Shown piece by piece: positions 7,286 to 16,131 of a stretch of 64,000 bases of DNA (its first letter is position 1; every line of letters begins with the position of its first letter). A program made the position numbers and the translations under genes. A model generated the notes under the pieces. That model saw only the letters and a program-made list of their open reading frames with translations. It was not told the origin of the DNA and did not search any database. Origin of the DNA: Thalassotalea sp. PP2-459 (lineage in GTDB: Bacteria; Pseudomonadota; Gammaproteobacteria; Enterobacterales; Alteromonadaceae); contig NZ_MKQD01000046.1 of NCBI RefSeq assembly GCF_001913705.1, forward strand, positions 1-64,000, given 5' to 3'.

Positions 7286-7444
7286 TAAATAGGTATACTG
7301 CTAACTAGGTTAGTTATTCATCTATTCTTTCAATTTAGTTGGTTGATGTCGTTTAGTAAATTTTTAGTATACTAACAAATAGGGAGTGGGTTAGCGATTT
7401 CAAATCATTCGTAATGTTTGATAATTAATATATTGAGGTGTAAT

Positions 7445-8491
7445 TTGATAAAACCAAAGGCAAAAAAAATATTCGGTTTTTCGCTTATTATTACGTCTAT
7501 TTTTTCATTATATTTTGTGCCGTGGCTATTAGTAAAGGCATGGCTACTACCGTTACCTAATACAATACAACAACAATTAGATGAAGCCATAGAACATGGT
7601 TTTGACGGCATGATTGTATATATTAACCAAACAGGTAAGCCAGCTCAGGTTTATACAGCAGGTTGGCATAATAAAGAAGCTAAAGTAGCTGCCAAACCTA
7701 AAGCGCTTTTCAAAATTGCCAGCATTAGCAAACTTTACGATGCTGTTGCAGTAGCAAAGTTAGTTAACGATGGAAAGCTTTCATTGAATAAAAGCCTTGC
7801 AGATTATTTACCAGAACTAGTCGGTCAAATTCAATATGCAGAAAGTATCACTCTAAAAATGATGGTAGAACATCGAAGTGGAATACCAAATTTTACCGAT
7901 ACAGAAAATTTCTGGGGTACTCCAACCGAAACTTACGAAGAAAGCTTAGCATTAATTTTAAATAAACCGGCTAATTTTAAACCCGGGGATGGTTATGAAT
8001 ATAGCAATACTAATTATCTGTTAATAAATAAAATAATGGATGAGGTCTTGGGTTACGATAATTTTCAATTTATTAAAGCACGAATTCTTACGCCACTTAA
8101 CTTAGTGAATACATATTCTGGCCTAGATGAAGTTACGCTTGAACAGGTAATGAGTGGTTATCATGTCGGACACCCTTTTGATTTAAAGGAAGACGAACAT
8201 GGTATGCTCGCGACAGCTGAAAATGTTGGCCTTTTTGTAAAAGCATTAAACGACGGCTCTGTTTTTTCAGGGAAAGAGCAGGAAATATACTCTAGCATTT
8301 ATAAGTTCGAACATGCTGGTTGGGTGCCTGGATATCAAAGTTTCGCTAATTATTACAAAGACCTAGATGCTGTGGTAATTCAATTCTATAGTACAACGGA
8401 TCCTAAGTTGTATAATTGGAATTTATCAGAAATTATAAATAGTCGGATCGCTAAAATACTTACAAATCAAAAAAACACAAACCCAAATTAA
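7445..8491 (+). CDS. Serine hydrolase, beta-lactamase/DD-peptidase (AmpC-like) fold
   Basis: 348 residues from TTG 7445, chosen because GAGGTG sits 4-9 nt upstream. A TTG at 7418 is possible. An N-terminal hydrophobic segment (about 9-30) acts as signal anchor. SISK (about 93-96) supplies the nucleophile Ser and Lys, YSN in GYEYSNTNY the Tyr, and HAG in FEHAGWVPG the third motif, so the catalytic set is complete. Such proteins act in the periplasm as esterases, DD-peptidases or D-amino-acid hydrolases; the substrate cannot be told. It differs clearly from the hydrolase at 2901, so it is not a recent duplicate. It is followed by the lysR remnant on the opposite strand. Confidence 0.85.
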   Translation: MIKPKAKKIFGFSLIITSIFSLYFVPWLLVKAWLLPLPNTIQQQLDEAIEHGFDGMIVYINQTGKPAQVYTAGWHNKEAKVAAKPKALFKIASISKLYDAVAVAKLVNDGKLSLNKSLADYLPELVGQIQYAESITLKMMVEHRSGIPNFTDTENFWGTPTETYEESLALILNKPANFKPGDGYEYSNTNYLLINKIMDEVLGYDNFQFIKARILTPLNLVNTYSGLDEVTLEQVMSGYHVGHPFDLKEDEHGMLATAENVGLFVKALNDGSVFSGKEQEIYSSIYKFEHAGWVPGYQSFANYYKDLDAVVIQFYSTTDPKLYNWNLSEIINSRIAKILTNQKNTNPN

Positions 8492-8496
8492 TGTGT

Positions 8497-8823
8497 TCAA
8501 ACAGTAAATAAGATTGCTTCAAACGCATTAGCGGCATGGGAACTAGGTCTTTCTTTATATTTTAATTGGTATAAAGATCTTGATGTTTTCTCATTATTTA
8601 GCGGTTCTAGACGTTTTAGTTTACCAAGCTGCACTAACTCTTCAGTTACAACATTTGGTAATAGGGCAACGCCTAAACCTTGTGCAACTGCTCTCGCAAT
8701 GGCTTCATTGCTGCCTAGTTGCATTCTATTTATAACTTTAATATTTTTTTGTTCCAATAGCTGTTTTGAAATTTCTAGCGTACCTGAACCAGGCTCCCGT
8801 AAAAGCCAATGCTGATTGCTTAA
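8497..8823 (-). pseudogene. LysR-type regulator, C-terminal remnant
   Basis: The minus frame from about 8823 reads SNQHWLLREPGSGTLEISK and then RMQLGSNEAIARAVAQGLGV, typical of the LysR substrate-binding domain (REPGSGT, then GSNEA/I..V..GLGVALLP) in the CysB/YeiE-like group. The helix-turn-helix and linker are missing, and the frame hits a stop just upstream (8824-8826). About 109 of an expected 290-300 residues remain. The break coincides with the truncated YeiH gene on the other strand. Confidence 0.75.
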
Positions 8824-8840
8824 CTAGATTTTTATATTGA

Positions 8841-9173
8841 CCGTTTTTATTCTTTTTATCTATTTGGCTCAACAAAAATAATACAAATGGGCATGAATCT
8901 CACATTGAGTTTCCTTGGTTTGCATTATTTTTTATTTTAGCAAGTGGTGTTCATTCAACTTCATGGATATCTTATGAAGTTTCTCAAAGCATTGCTTGGT
9001 TAGATAATATTTTATTAACTATTGCGATGGTCGCTTTAGGTTTACGTACCCACATAAGTGCGATACGTAACGCGGGGATCAAGCCATTGTTACTAGCTTT
9101 TTGTTTATTTTTGTTTCTCTGTATTGGTGGTTACGTGATTAATTTAGGGTTAATGAAGTTGTTTTGGCTATAA
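8841..9173 (+). pseudogene. YeiH-family (UPF0324) membrane transporter, C-terminal remnant
   Basis: The frame from 8841 to TAA 9171-9173 has no start and reads FPWFALFFILASGVHS, then LLTIAMVALGLRTHISAIR and NAGIKPLLLAFCLFLF. This matches the conserved C-terminus of the YeiH family, named putative sulfate exporters (D..LL..AMAALGL.T....IR..G.KPLLLA). About 110 of an expected 340 residues remain. In many bacteria yeiH lies divergently next to a lysR gene, so this and the LysR remnant are the outer ends of one divergent pair whose middle was deleted. Confidence 0.75.
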
Positions 9174-9298
9174 TTTTTCAGCAGCGTAGTATTAAAATGC
9201 CGTGATGTTGTTATAGATAACTAAAGAAGCAATATTATAATTAATCCGTTTGAAACGATAAGCAATGAGTGTAAATTATAATATTTTTCAGATGAAAA

Positions 9299-9375
9299 TG
9301 GTCGGGATAGCAGGACTTGAACCTGCGACCTCACGTCCCCCAGACGCACGCGCTACCAGACTGCGCTATATCCCG
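9299..9375 (-). tRNA. tRNA-Pro (GGG)
   Basis: On the minus strand a 77-nt cloverleaf runs from CGGGATA (acceptor) to TATCCCG-A-CCA. The D-arm is GCGCAGTCTGGTAGCGC. The anticodon loop CTGGGGG gives anticodon GGG, and the T-arm is GCAGG-TTCAAGT-CCTGC. CCA is encoded. The sequence resembles E. coli tRNA-Pro(GGG). Its 3' end faces the accessory region to the left. Confidence 0.95.
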
Positions 9376-9449
9376 ATAGCGCAGTATAATAGCGCTTTAT
9401 ATTTTTAATGCAATCAATAATATTGCTTTACAAACTAATTGGTTTTTTA

Positions 9450-11135
9450 TTAATCACTCGAGCCATCTTTTTTATCTGATGTTTGACTGTATTGTTTGAT
9501 AAAGTGAACACCATCAATCATTAACGGAAAGTCTCTATTGACCATAATGGGGGATTCAAGTTGACGAGAGTAACTTTGAAAATTACCGTTCTGATCAACT
9601 AAAACTGATTTATCTTTGCTAAATACCATGATGCCATTATCAACCGTATTGGCAATAATACGACTTTGATATAACGTTGTGATGTCTTTACCAACACTAT
9701 GATTAATTCCTCTAAGAGGGCAGTTCAGCCAAGTAGTTAATATGGTTGGAACTAAATCAAAATGACTGGTTAAACGATTTGGTGCTTTAGCTTCACTTTT
9801 TGGGTTAATAAAGAGCGCGGGTTTAATATTTAAACCATTTTCAATTCGGTTATTACCAATGCCACTGATCCAAATAGTATCTTTTTCTTGTTTACTTCGT
9901 TGTGCAAGTAATAAAGCATCAACAAATAATTCAAACTGATACTGATCATTTTCTGCAAAGTAATAAATATGTAGTGCTTGTTTATTGGAAGATAGCTTTT
10001 TTCCGACAACAAAGTTTGAAATATTTTCAAAATAATTTACATGATCAAAAAGTCCTTGATATTCCAATAGACTTTCATCTTCTTTACTAGAGAATACGGT
10101 AAGGTTAGTGGTAAGATTTTTAGCCGCTAAAACTTGGAAAAGCACCGGTGGCTTTTGTTCTGCAATAATCGGTTTTTTATAAATGGTAGGTAGGCTATAA
10201 AGCAAATTAAACCAAGAGTTTTTTGGTAACGCGTTATCTATGTGTTTAACGAGCGGTAAGGCATTTTCACTAGCTCTTCGAGAAAATTGTGCAATTTGAC
10301 GTTGAGATATATCGCTATTCGTCAATACTAAAATAGCGCTGTTTCTAGGGGAGAATTCAGTTTCACAAGCCTGCGTTATAATAGGGTATTTAGGTGTTTG
10401 TTTGCCAAATGATAACGGACTAGTACGTCTTGCCATATAATCGTTTTTATCAAACATTCCGTATTTAGTGAGTAACGTTTTTGCCGTAGCAGGGTACGAT
10501 AATGGTAGTACCGTGTCTTGTCTTAACACGTCATATTCAAGGTTTGCATCTGCCCAGATATGAGTGATATGGCTAAAAAAGAAAGACGCTACTAAACCAA
10601 ACACAACAAATTTTGCGTATGTATTTTTTTGTAATTGTCTTAAGTGTTTCCAGGCATAGTTACTCACCACTAATTCAAAGGTAAAAATAGCAAAAAATAA
10701 TAATAAGCTAATAAACCAAAAAGCACGGCTATTTTGGCTGATTTGTGTTTGAATTAATGAGATTATTTGGTCGCTAGACGAAGCGTTTAAATGATAACCT
10801 AGTCGTGCATAAATAAAGGCATCAAGTAATAATAATAAAAGCCCAAAGGTAAACACAATTGATGCAGTAGCCCGAATGAAGCGTGTTTTAGGAATAATTA
10901 ACGTTAATGGGAATATCAACAATACAAAACCAATGAAGGTTAAAAATCCCATGTGGCTTAACCAAGTTGTGATTAAATACACTTTACCTAATAGCGTTTC
11001 AGGTATTGATTCGGTAAACAAATAAAACGTTGATAGTAAAATTGCCGCCAGAATATTGAAAAAAGTAAACCAATGACTCCAACTAACTAGAGGCATTAAC
11101 CGTTTACTGTATGTTGATGATTTATTTGAAACCAT
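9450..11135 (-). CDS. yejM: YejM/PbgA/LapC-type inner-membrane regulator of LPS synthesis
   Basis: 561 residues. Five transmembrane helices (about 18-38, 52-72, 82-108, 134-155, 172-192) precede a periplasmic sulfatase-like domain with the late motif SHFDLVPTILTTWLNC. This is the DUF3413-plus-sulfatase layout of YejM. In E. coli the protein senses periplasmic LPS or cardiolipin and controls LpxC turnover through LapB. The sulfatase-fold active site is typically degenerate in the family. The gene lies 42 bp downstream of yejL and divergent from yejK, the standard gammaproteobacterial arrangement. Confidence 0.9.
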   Translation of the reverse strand: MVSNKSSTYSKRLMPLVSWSHWFTFFNILAAILLSTFYLFTESIPETLLGKVYLITTWLSHMGFLTFIGFVLLIFPLTLIIPKTRFIRATASIVFTFGLLLLLLDAFIYARLGYHLNASSSDQIISLIQTQISQNSRAFWFISLLLFFAIFTFELVVSNYAWKHLRQLQKNTYAKFVVFGLVASFFFSHITHIWADANLEYDVLRQDTVLPLSYPATAKTLLTKYGMFDKNDYMARRTSPLSFGKQTPKYPIITQACETEFSPRNSAILVLTNSDISQRQIAQFSRRASENALPLVKHIDNALPKNSWFNLLYSLPTIYKKPIIAEQKPPVLFQVLAAKNLTTNLTVFSSKEDESLLEYQGLFDHVNYFENISNFVVGKKLSSNKQALHIYYFAENDQYQFELFVDALLLAQRSKQEKDTIWISGIGNNRIENGLNIKPALFINPKSEAKAPNRLTSHFDLVPTILTTWLNCPLRGINHSVGKDITTLYQSRIIANTVDNGIMVFSKDKSVLVDQNGNFQSYSRQLESPIMVNRDFPLMIDGVHFIKQYSQTSDKKDGSSD

Positions 11136-11177
11136 TAAACTTTGTTACTCTTATTCGTGTTTATTGTTAAGGTGTAT

Positions 11178-11393
11178 TTATTTGTTAATCGATTTTTTTA
11201 ACGCGTTAGTAAAATTATCAACCATCGCTTGCTGTTGAGCTTCTTTTATATCATGCTCAATGATGCTGGTAACAACATTACCCAAACACATTAAGGCGAG
11301 ATCAGCGGTTACTTTTTCGTCAACTAATACATTTTGTAGGTCTTGAATAATTTTTTCTACACGTTCGTTCGAATACTTAGATACAATAGGCAT
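11178..11393 (-). CDS. yejL: YejL family protein (DUF1414)
   Basis: 71 residues, typical length. It starts [19 protein letters not shown], the conserved opening of YejL, followed by [16 protein letters not shown]. Function is unknown; E. coli YejL is a small helical dimer. It is cotranscribed with yejM and divergent from yejK (75 bp between starts), so both promoters share that short gap. Confidence 0.92.
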   Translation of the reverse strand: MPIVSKYSNERVEKIIQDLQNVLVDEKVTADLALMCLGNVVTSIIEHDIKEAQQQAMVDNFTNALKKSINK

Positions 11394-11467
11394 AATAATA
11401 TTTAAAAATCTTTAATAATTGCGTTAAGTTTATCAAAAGCTTACTCAATATCATACTGACAATACTT

Positions 11468-12532
11468 ATGAGTTTAATAATTTCTAACATAGCACTTCAT
11501 TATATTACTAGAACTGGCGAAAACAGTGATGTTCAGGTAACGTTCGGCCCCGATCAGGTTGAGATCACACCTCGCATTGAAAATTTCGTTGATTCATTAC
11601 ATAACATATACAACGGAAAGGGCAGTAAAGCATATGGCCATTTCTCTAATGAGCCAACACCTTCTGATCACAAAAACTTTATTGAATTGATCACTGATTA
11701 TCTTGATGAGTCAGAACCTTTCAATGATTTCAGTAAAAAATCAACAGCACTATTGAAGCTTGAACTAGAAAAGTACGACATAGAAGAAAATGGCTACTTG
11801 GTTTTTTGCTATTATGAATATATGGGCGGCAGATATTTGTTAGTAGCAGTTATTCCCGTATCAGAGCATTATTCTGTTGATGGTGACCTTACCATCTCGG
11901 CCAATAAACATTTAGATACTTCTAAACTACAGCTTGCTGCACGCATTGATTTATTTGATTTTCAGCAAAACGCTGAGGGTAATCGTTATATTTCGTTTAT
12001 TAAAGGCCGAGCAGGTCGAAAGATTTCTGATTTTTTTCTTGATTTTTTATGCTGTCAAGAAGGTTTAGATGCGAAAGAGCAAACACAAACGTTAGTAAAA
12101 GCGGTGGAAGATTTTGTATCGGTGAATCAACTAGATGCAAATGAAAAACAAGATACTCGCAAGGAACTTTTATCGTATTGCAAAGATCAAAAAGCTTCTG
12201 CTCAAGATGTTTCTATTAAAGAGCTTGGTAATATGATATCTAAAGAAGGTGCTGAGCAAGACTTTTACTCTTTTTGCCAAGAAAATGACTATCCATTAGA
12301 AGAGTCATTTCCGCATGAGCAAGCTATTGTAAATAAAGTGACTAAATATTCAGGATACGGTGCAGGCATCAGTATCAGTTTCGAGCGCAGTCATTTTGGG
12401 CAAGATGTTGTGTATAATGCTGCTAACGATAGTTTAACCATTTATAAAATACCGCCTAATTTAAAAGAACAGTTACTTAAGCTGTTGCAAGATGAAGATA
12501 GAGCGGCGCAAACTAGCCAACCTTTCGAATAA
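11468..12532 (+). CDS. yejK: Nucleoid-associated protein YejK (NdpA)
   Basis: 354 residues, slightly longer than E. coli YejK (335). It starts MSLIISNIALHYI and carries IKGRAGRKISDFFLDFLCCQ in the middle, a hallmark of the NdpA family (PF04245). It is a nucleoid-associated protein. The gene is separated by about 39 bp from pyrC. The C-terminal tail is acidic. Confidence 0.92.
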   Translation: MSLIISNIALHYITRTGENSDVQVTFGPDQVEITPRIENFVDSLHNIYNGKGSKAYGHFSNEPTPSDHKNFIELITDYLDESEPFNDFSKKSTALLKLELEKYDIEENGYLVFCYYEYMGGRYLLVAVIPVSEHYSVDGDLTISANKHLDTSKLQLAARIDLFDFQQNAEGNRYISFIKGRAGRKISDFFLDFLCCQEGLDAKEQTQTLVKAVEDFVSVNQLDANEKQDTRKELLSYCKDQKASAQDVSIKELGNMISKEGAEQDFYSFCQENDYPLEESFPHEQAIVNKVTKYSGYGAGISISFERSHFGQDVVYNAANDSLTIYKIPPNLKEQLLKLLQDEDRAAQTSQPFE

Positions 12533-12571
12533 ACGCGTTGGCAATATATAGAACACAAGTAAAGGATATTC

Positions 12572-13606
12572 ATGAATACATTAACGATTACTCGACCTGA
12601 CGATTGGCATGTGCATTTACGTGATGGTGAGTTTTTAAGTACTACTGTAGCTGATATTAGCCGCTACTTTGGCCGTGCTATTGTGATGCCAAACTTAGTA
12701 CCACCAATCACTAATAAAGAGATGGCCGAGGCTTATTACCAACGTATTATGGCGAACAATCCGTCATCAACATTTAAACCGTTAATGGTGTTATATCTTA
12801 CTGATAATACAACAGCGCAAGATATCAAAGCAGCTAAAGAAAGTGGCATTGTGTATGCTGCAAAGCTTTATCCGGCAGGGGCTACAACAAACTCATCTTC
12901 AGGTGTAACCAATGTTGATAACATTGCCAGCGTTATTGCAGAGCTGGAATCGCTTGATATGCCATTATTAATTCATGGCGAAGTAACCAGCGTAGATATT
13001 GATATTTTTGACCGGGAAGCCGTTTTTATTGACACTATTTTGAAACCATTAGTGGCTAAGCATCCTAACTTAAAAGTAGTACTTGAACACATTACTACTA
13101 AGAATGCGGTAGACTTTGTAAATAGTGCAAGTGAAAATGTTGCAGCTACCATTACAGCCCATCATTTACTATATAACCGCAATCATATGTTGGTTGGCGG
13201 TATCAGGCCGCATTATTTCTGTTTACCTATTCTTAAACGCAATATTCATCAGCAAGCATTAATTGCTGCAGCAACAAGTGGTAGCAATAAATTTTTCTTA
13301 GGAACTGATTCTGCCCCCCATCCTAAAGATGCTAAAGAATCAGCCTGCGGTTGTGCTGGTTCTTATACCGCTCATGCGGCTATCGAGTTATACGCTGAAG
13401 TGTTCGAACAGGAAAGCGCCTTAGATAAATTAGAAGGGTTTGCGAGTTTAAATGGCCCACGTTTTTATAATTTGCCTGTAAATTCAGACACCATTACGCT
13501 TGAAAAGTCAGCTTGGTCAGTTCCTGAAACGATGGCACTTGGTGACGATATAGTTGTTCCAATCAGAGCCGGTGAAGATATTCATTGGCGTGTTTTAGAT
13601 AAATAG
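12572..13606 (+). CDS. pyrC: Dihydroorotase
   Basis: 344 residues, the E. coli PyrC class. It catalyses N-carbamoyl-L-aspartate to dihydroorotate in pyrimidine synthesis. Zinc ligands are visible: HVH (13-15), the carboxylated Lys in [11 protein letters not shown] (about 99-103), His in LLIHGEV and LEHITT, and Asp in GTDSAPH. AAAGGATATTC precedes the ATG. It is followed 7 bp later by the PTPS-like gene, so the two are probably co-transcribed. Confidence 0.95.
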   Translation: MNTLTITRPDDWHVHLRDGEFLSTTVADISRYFGRAIVMPNLVPPITNKEMAEAYYQRIMANNPSSTFKPLMVLYLTDNTTAQDIKAAKESGIVYAAKLYPAGATTNSSSGVTNVDNIASVIAELESLDMPLLIHGEVTSVDIDIFDREAVFIDTILKPLVAKHPNLKVVLEHITTKNAVDFVNSASENVAATITAHHLLYNRNHMLVGGIRPHYFCLPILKRNIHQQALIAAATSGSNKFFLGTDSAPHPKDAKESACGCAGSYTAHAAIELYAEVFEQESALDKLEGFASLNGPRFYNLPVNSDTITLEKSAWSVPETMALGDDIVVPIRAGEDIHWRVLDK

Positions 13607-13613
13607 GTAAGTA

Positions 13614-14495
13614 ATGCAATTATTTGTCAAAGATTTAACCGTTATTGATTTTTCCTATTGTTGCTCAGAACGAGGAATAGTAGGAGAGAGTTGGATTGTT
13701 GATGTGCTGCTTGATGGTTCGTTAAACGATATGAAAATGGTGCTTGATTTTGCAGTAGTTAAAAAGCAGATCAAAGCGATTATTGATGATGCAGTCGATC
13801 ATAAATTGTTGATCCCAGAGCAATGTTCATCGGTACAAGTGTCAGAATCTACCTTTCATAAGGAACATGAATTTGTAGATTTAGCTGCGAGCCGTGCACA
13901 ATATTACTTGCAATCACCTGCATGCGCTTTTGCAAAGTTGCCGGCAAGTGAAATCACTATTTCCTCTGTCACTGATTATCTTACCACTATTATTTTAGCG
14001 CAATTACCTAATAATGTGGCTGGCTTAGAGTTAACGTTACGACCAGAAAAAATAGACAGTGATTTTTATCATTATACTCATGGCCTTAAATTACATGATG
14101 GTAATTGTCAGCGAATTGCGCATGGTCACCGTTCAAAAATTGAATTGTTTCACAACGACAATCGTTCTACTGACTTAGAGCATTTTTGGTGTCATCGTTG
14201 GCAAGACATTTATATTGCCTCAGAAGATGATCGGGTATCAAAACAACATATTCAATTGTCTGAAAATGCACATTCAAAATTATTAGACAGTCATCATTAC
14301 TTTGCTTATCAAGCGCCACAAGGTCGATTTGACATTGCCGTTGAAACAAAGGTTCTTGAAGTTGTTGATTGTGACTCTACCGTGGAATTATTAGCTGATT
14401 ACATTGCTCGTCAATTAAAATTACAACAGCCTCAAGATAATTTTACCGTAATTGCGTATGAAGGTGTTGGTAAAGGAGCCATTGCACATGCTTAA
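13614..14495 (+). CDS. Two-domain 6-pyruvoyl-tetrahydropterin-synthase-like protein
   Basis: 293 residues, about twice a normal PTPS/QueD. The first half (about 1-125) opens FVKDLTVIDFSYCCSERG-like and looks like a diverged PTPS domain. The second (about 150-285) has LHDGNCQRIAHGHRSKIE, with the H-G-H of the zinc site, and a late E-type motif near VETKVLEVVDC. PTPS/QueD enzymes make 6-pyruvoyl- or 6-carboxy-tetrahydropterin, but the tandem form found in Alteromonadales has no function I can name. It starts 7 bp after pyrC and overlaps the M23 gene by 8 bp, so the three genes are likely one transcript. Confidence 0.65.
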   Translation: MQLFVKDLTVIDFSYCCSERGIVGESWIVDVLLDGSLNDMKMVLDFAVVKKQIKAIIDDAVDHKLLIPEQCSSVQVSESTFHKEHEFVDLAASRAQYYLQSPACAFAKLPASEITISSVTDYLTTIILAQLPNNVAGLELTLRPEKIDSDFYHYTHGLKLHDGNCQRIAHGHRSKIELFHNDNRSTDLEHFWCHRWQDIYIASEDDRVSKQHIQLSENAHSKLLDSHHYFAYQAPQGRFDIAVETKVLEVVDCDSTVELLADYIARQLKLQQPQDNFTVIAYEGVGKGAIAHA

Positions 14496-15318
14496 TTACA
14501 GTAAATATGTAAGCTTAGCAGCAGGGTTTCTGCTATCAACATCGATAACTATTTCTGCTTCAGCTCAGGAAGTAACACTTAAAGGCGTTATTAAGCAGGG
14601 CGGTTTGATTATTGGCAAAACCATACCTAACAGTAAAGTCAGCTTAAATGGTGAACCACTTTTATTGTCTGACAATGGTGATTTTGTTTTCGGTTTTTCA
14701 CGTGATGAAGCAAAAACTAAAAAACTTGTGGTAGAAAAGCCAGATGGAACAGTTTACACAAAAACGTTAACACCTAAAAAGCAGCAATATAATATTCAAC
14801 GGGTTGAAGGGATCGCAAAAAAAATAATGAATCCCGATCCGAACAACGTTAAACGGGCAAAAAAAGACGCTGAACAAGTTTACTTGGCTCGCAATAAAAC
14901 CAGCCACCGGTTAGACTTTACCCAAGGCTTTATTGCACCGGCAACTGGTACAATCACAGGTGTTTATGGTAGCCAACGTTTTTATAATGGTAAACCTGGT
15001 AGGCCACATTATGGTTTAGATTACGCTGGACCAACTGGAACACCTGTGATAGCACCTGCGTCAGGCATTGTGACCTTATATGTTCCTGATATGTTCTATT
15101 CAGGTGGCACGATGATCATCGATCACGGGCACGGCGTTACTTCAACCTTTTTACATTTAAGTGATAGTTTTGTAAAAGAAGGGGATACGGTTAACAAAGG
15201 TGATAAAGTGGCGGCTATTGGTGCCACAGGGCGTGCCACAGGGCCGCACCTTGATTGGCGTATTAATTGGAAACATGTCAAACTTGACCCCGCTTTAGCA
15301 CTAAAAGCATTTGAATAA
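14488..15318 (+). CDS. M23-family (LytM) metallopeptidase, secreted
   Basis: 276 residues from ATG 14488, which has AAAGGAG 9 nt upstream. A signal peptide ends about residue 27 (SASA-QE). Residues 30-110 form a beta-rich domain, and the LytM domain follows (about 145-265): HYGLDYA gives the first His and Asp zinc ligands, and HGHGVTSTFLHL the conserved His. Where most LytM enzymes have HLH/HMH, this one reads G-P-H-L-D-W, so the third zinc ligand would be Asp. I recall the same variant in other gammaproteobacterial M23 proteins. Likely a peptidoglycan endopeptidase or an amidase activator. Confidence 0.85.
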   Translation: MLNYSKYVSLAAGFLLSTSITISASAQEVTLKGVIKQGGLIIGKTIPNSKVSLNGEPLLLSDNGDFVFGFSRDEAKTKKLVVEKPDGTVYTKTLTPKKQQYNIQRVEGIAKKIMNPDPNNVKRAKKDAEQVYLARNKTSHRLDFTQGFIAPATGTITGVYGSQRFYNGKPGRPHYGLDYAGPTGTPVIAPASGIVTLYVPDMFYSGGTMIIDHGHGVTSTFLHLSDSFVKEGDTVNKGDKVAAIGATGRATGPHLDWRINWKHVKLDPALALKAFE

Positions 15319-15345
15319 TTCAATCTAATATAGGGAAGTGTTGTT

Positions 15346-16131
15346 GTGAATATTAAAATTTTTATTGCTATAACAGCAACTCTTTTATGCTTATCAAATG
15401 CATCTGCAAACACCAAATCAATCCTTGCGGTTGGTTGGGAGCTTTGGTATCCGTATCAATATCATAATAATCAACATGAGTTAGTTGGCTTAGATATTGA
15501 AATATTTAATAAAATTGTTAAAAAAGCTGGATACAATATTGCCTATACTGAATTACCATGGAAGCGCCATTTACAATATATAAAAATGGGTAAAATGGAC
15601 ATTGCCATGGGCGCTTCACTATCGAAAGACAGAACTGAATACGCATACTTCACCAAGCCTTATAGAAAAGAACAAGTGAAGCTGTATGTAAGAAAAGGAA
15701 CCCGGCAAAACATTATTCTTAACTCTTTAGCTGATTTATCAAAAAGTAATTACATGATCGGTGTTGAAGGTGGTTATTATTACGGTAAATTGTATAAAAA
15801 ATTGATCTTACAAGCTGAGTTCAGAGCACATATTAGTGAAGTAATTGACTTAGAAGAAAACGTAAAACAAACATTAAAAGGGCATTTAGATGGTTTTCTA
15901 GTTGATCCTGTGACCATGCGAGCCTTTGTTGAAAAATATAAGCTATTCAATGAGTTTGAAGAACACCCAGTAGAAATATATCAAGATGAAATTTATTTGA
16001 TGTTAAGTAAATCTACGATGAATGAAGATGATTTAGCTCGATTTAATGATGCAATTGAGAGTTTACAACAATCAGGCGAGTTGTTTGAAATCAACCAACA
16101 ATGGACAAGCTTGCAAGCATCAAAAAGGTAG
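15346..16131 (+). CDS. Periplasmic amino-acid-type binding protein (SBP_bac_3)
   Basis: 261 residues. GTG start at 15346 with GGGAAG upstream. The signal peptide is about residues 1-21 (cut near NASA-NT). The type II binding fold shows WYPYQYHNNQHELVGLDIEI, then MGKMDIAMGASLSKDRTEYA and FTKPYRKEQVKLYVRKGT. No permease or ATPase genes are adjacent, so it may be an orphan binding protein, a common situation in Alteromonadales. Its end overlaps the convergent recombinase gene by 12 bp. Confidence 0.85.
   Translation: MNIKIFIAITATLLCLSNASANTKSILAVGWELWYPYQYHNNQHELVGLDIEIFNKIVKKAGYNIAYTELPWKRHLQYIKMGKMDIAMGASLSKDRTEYAYFTKPYRKEQVKLYVRKGTRQNIILNSLADLSKSNYMIGVEGGYYYGKLYKKLILQAEFRAHISEVIDLEENVKQTLKGHLDGFLVDPVTMRAFVEKYKLFNEFEEHPVEIYQDEIYLMLSKSTMNEDDLARFNDAIESLQQSGELFEINQQWTSLQASKR

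Noticed and set aside
7303-7315. CTAAC-TA-GGTTAG palindrome as an attC
   Set aside because: R''/R'-like boxes with no L'/L'' or arms between them.
8841-9173. Start codon for a short intact membrane protein in the yeiH remnant
   Set aside because: A stop lies just before 8841 and the similarity begins mid-protein, with no ribosome binding site.
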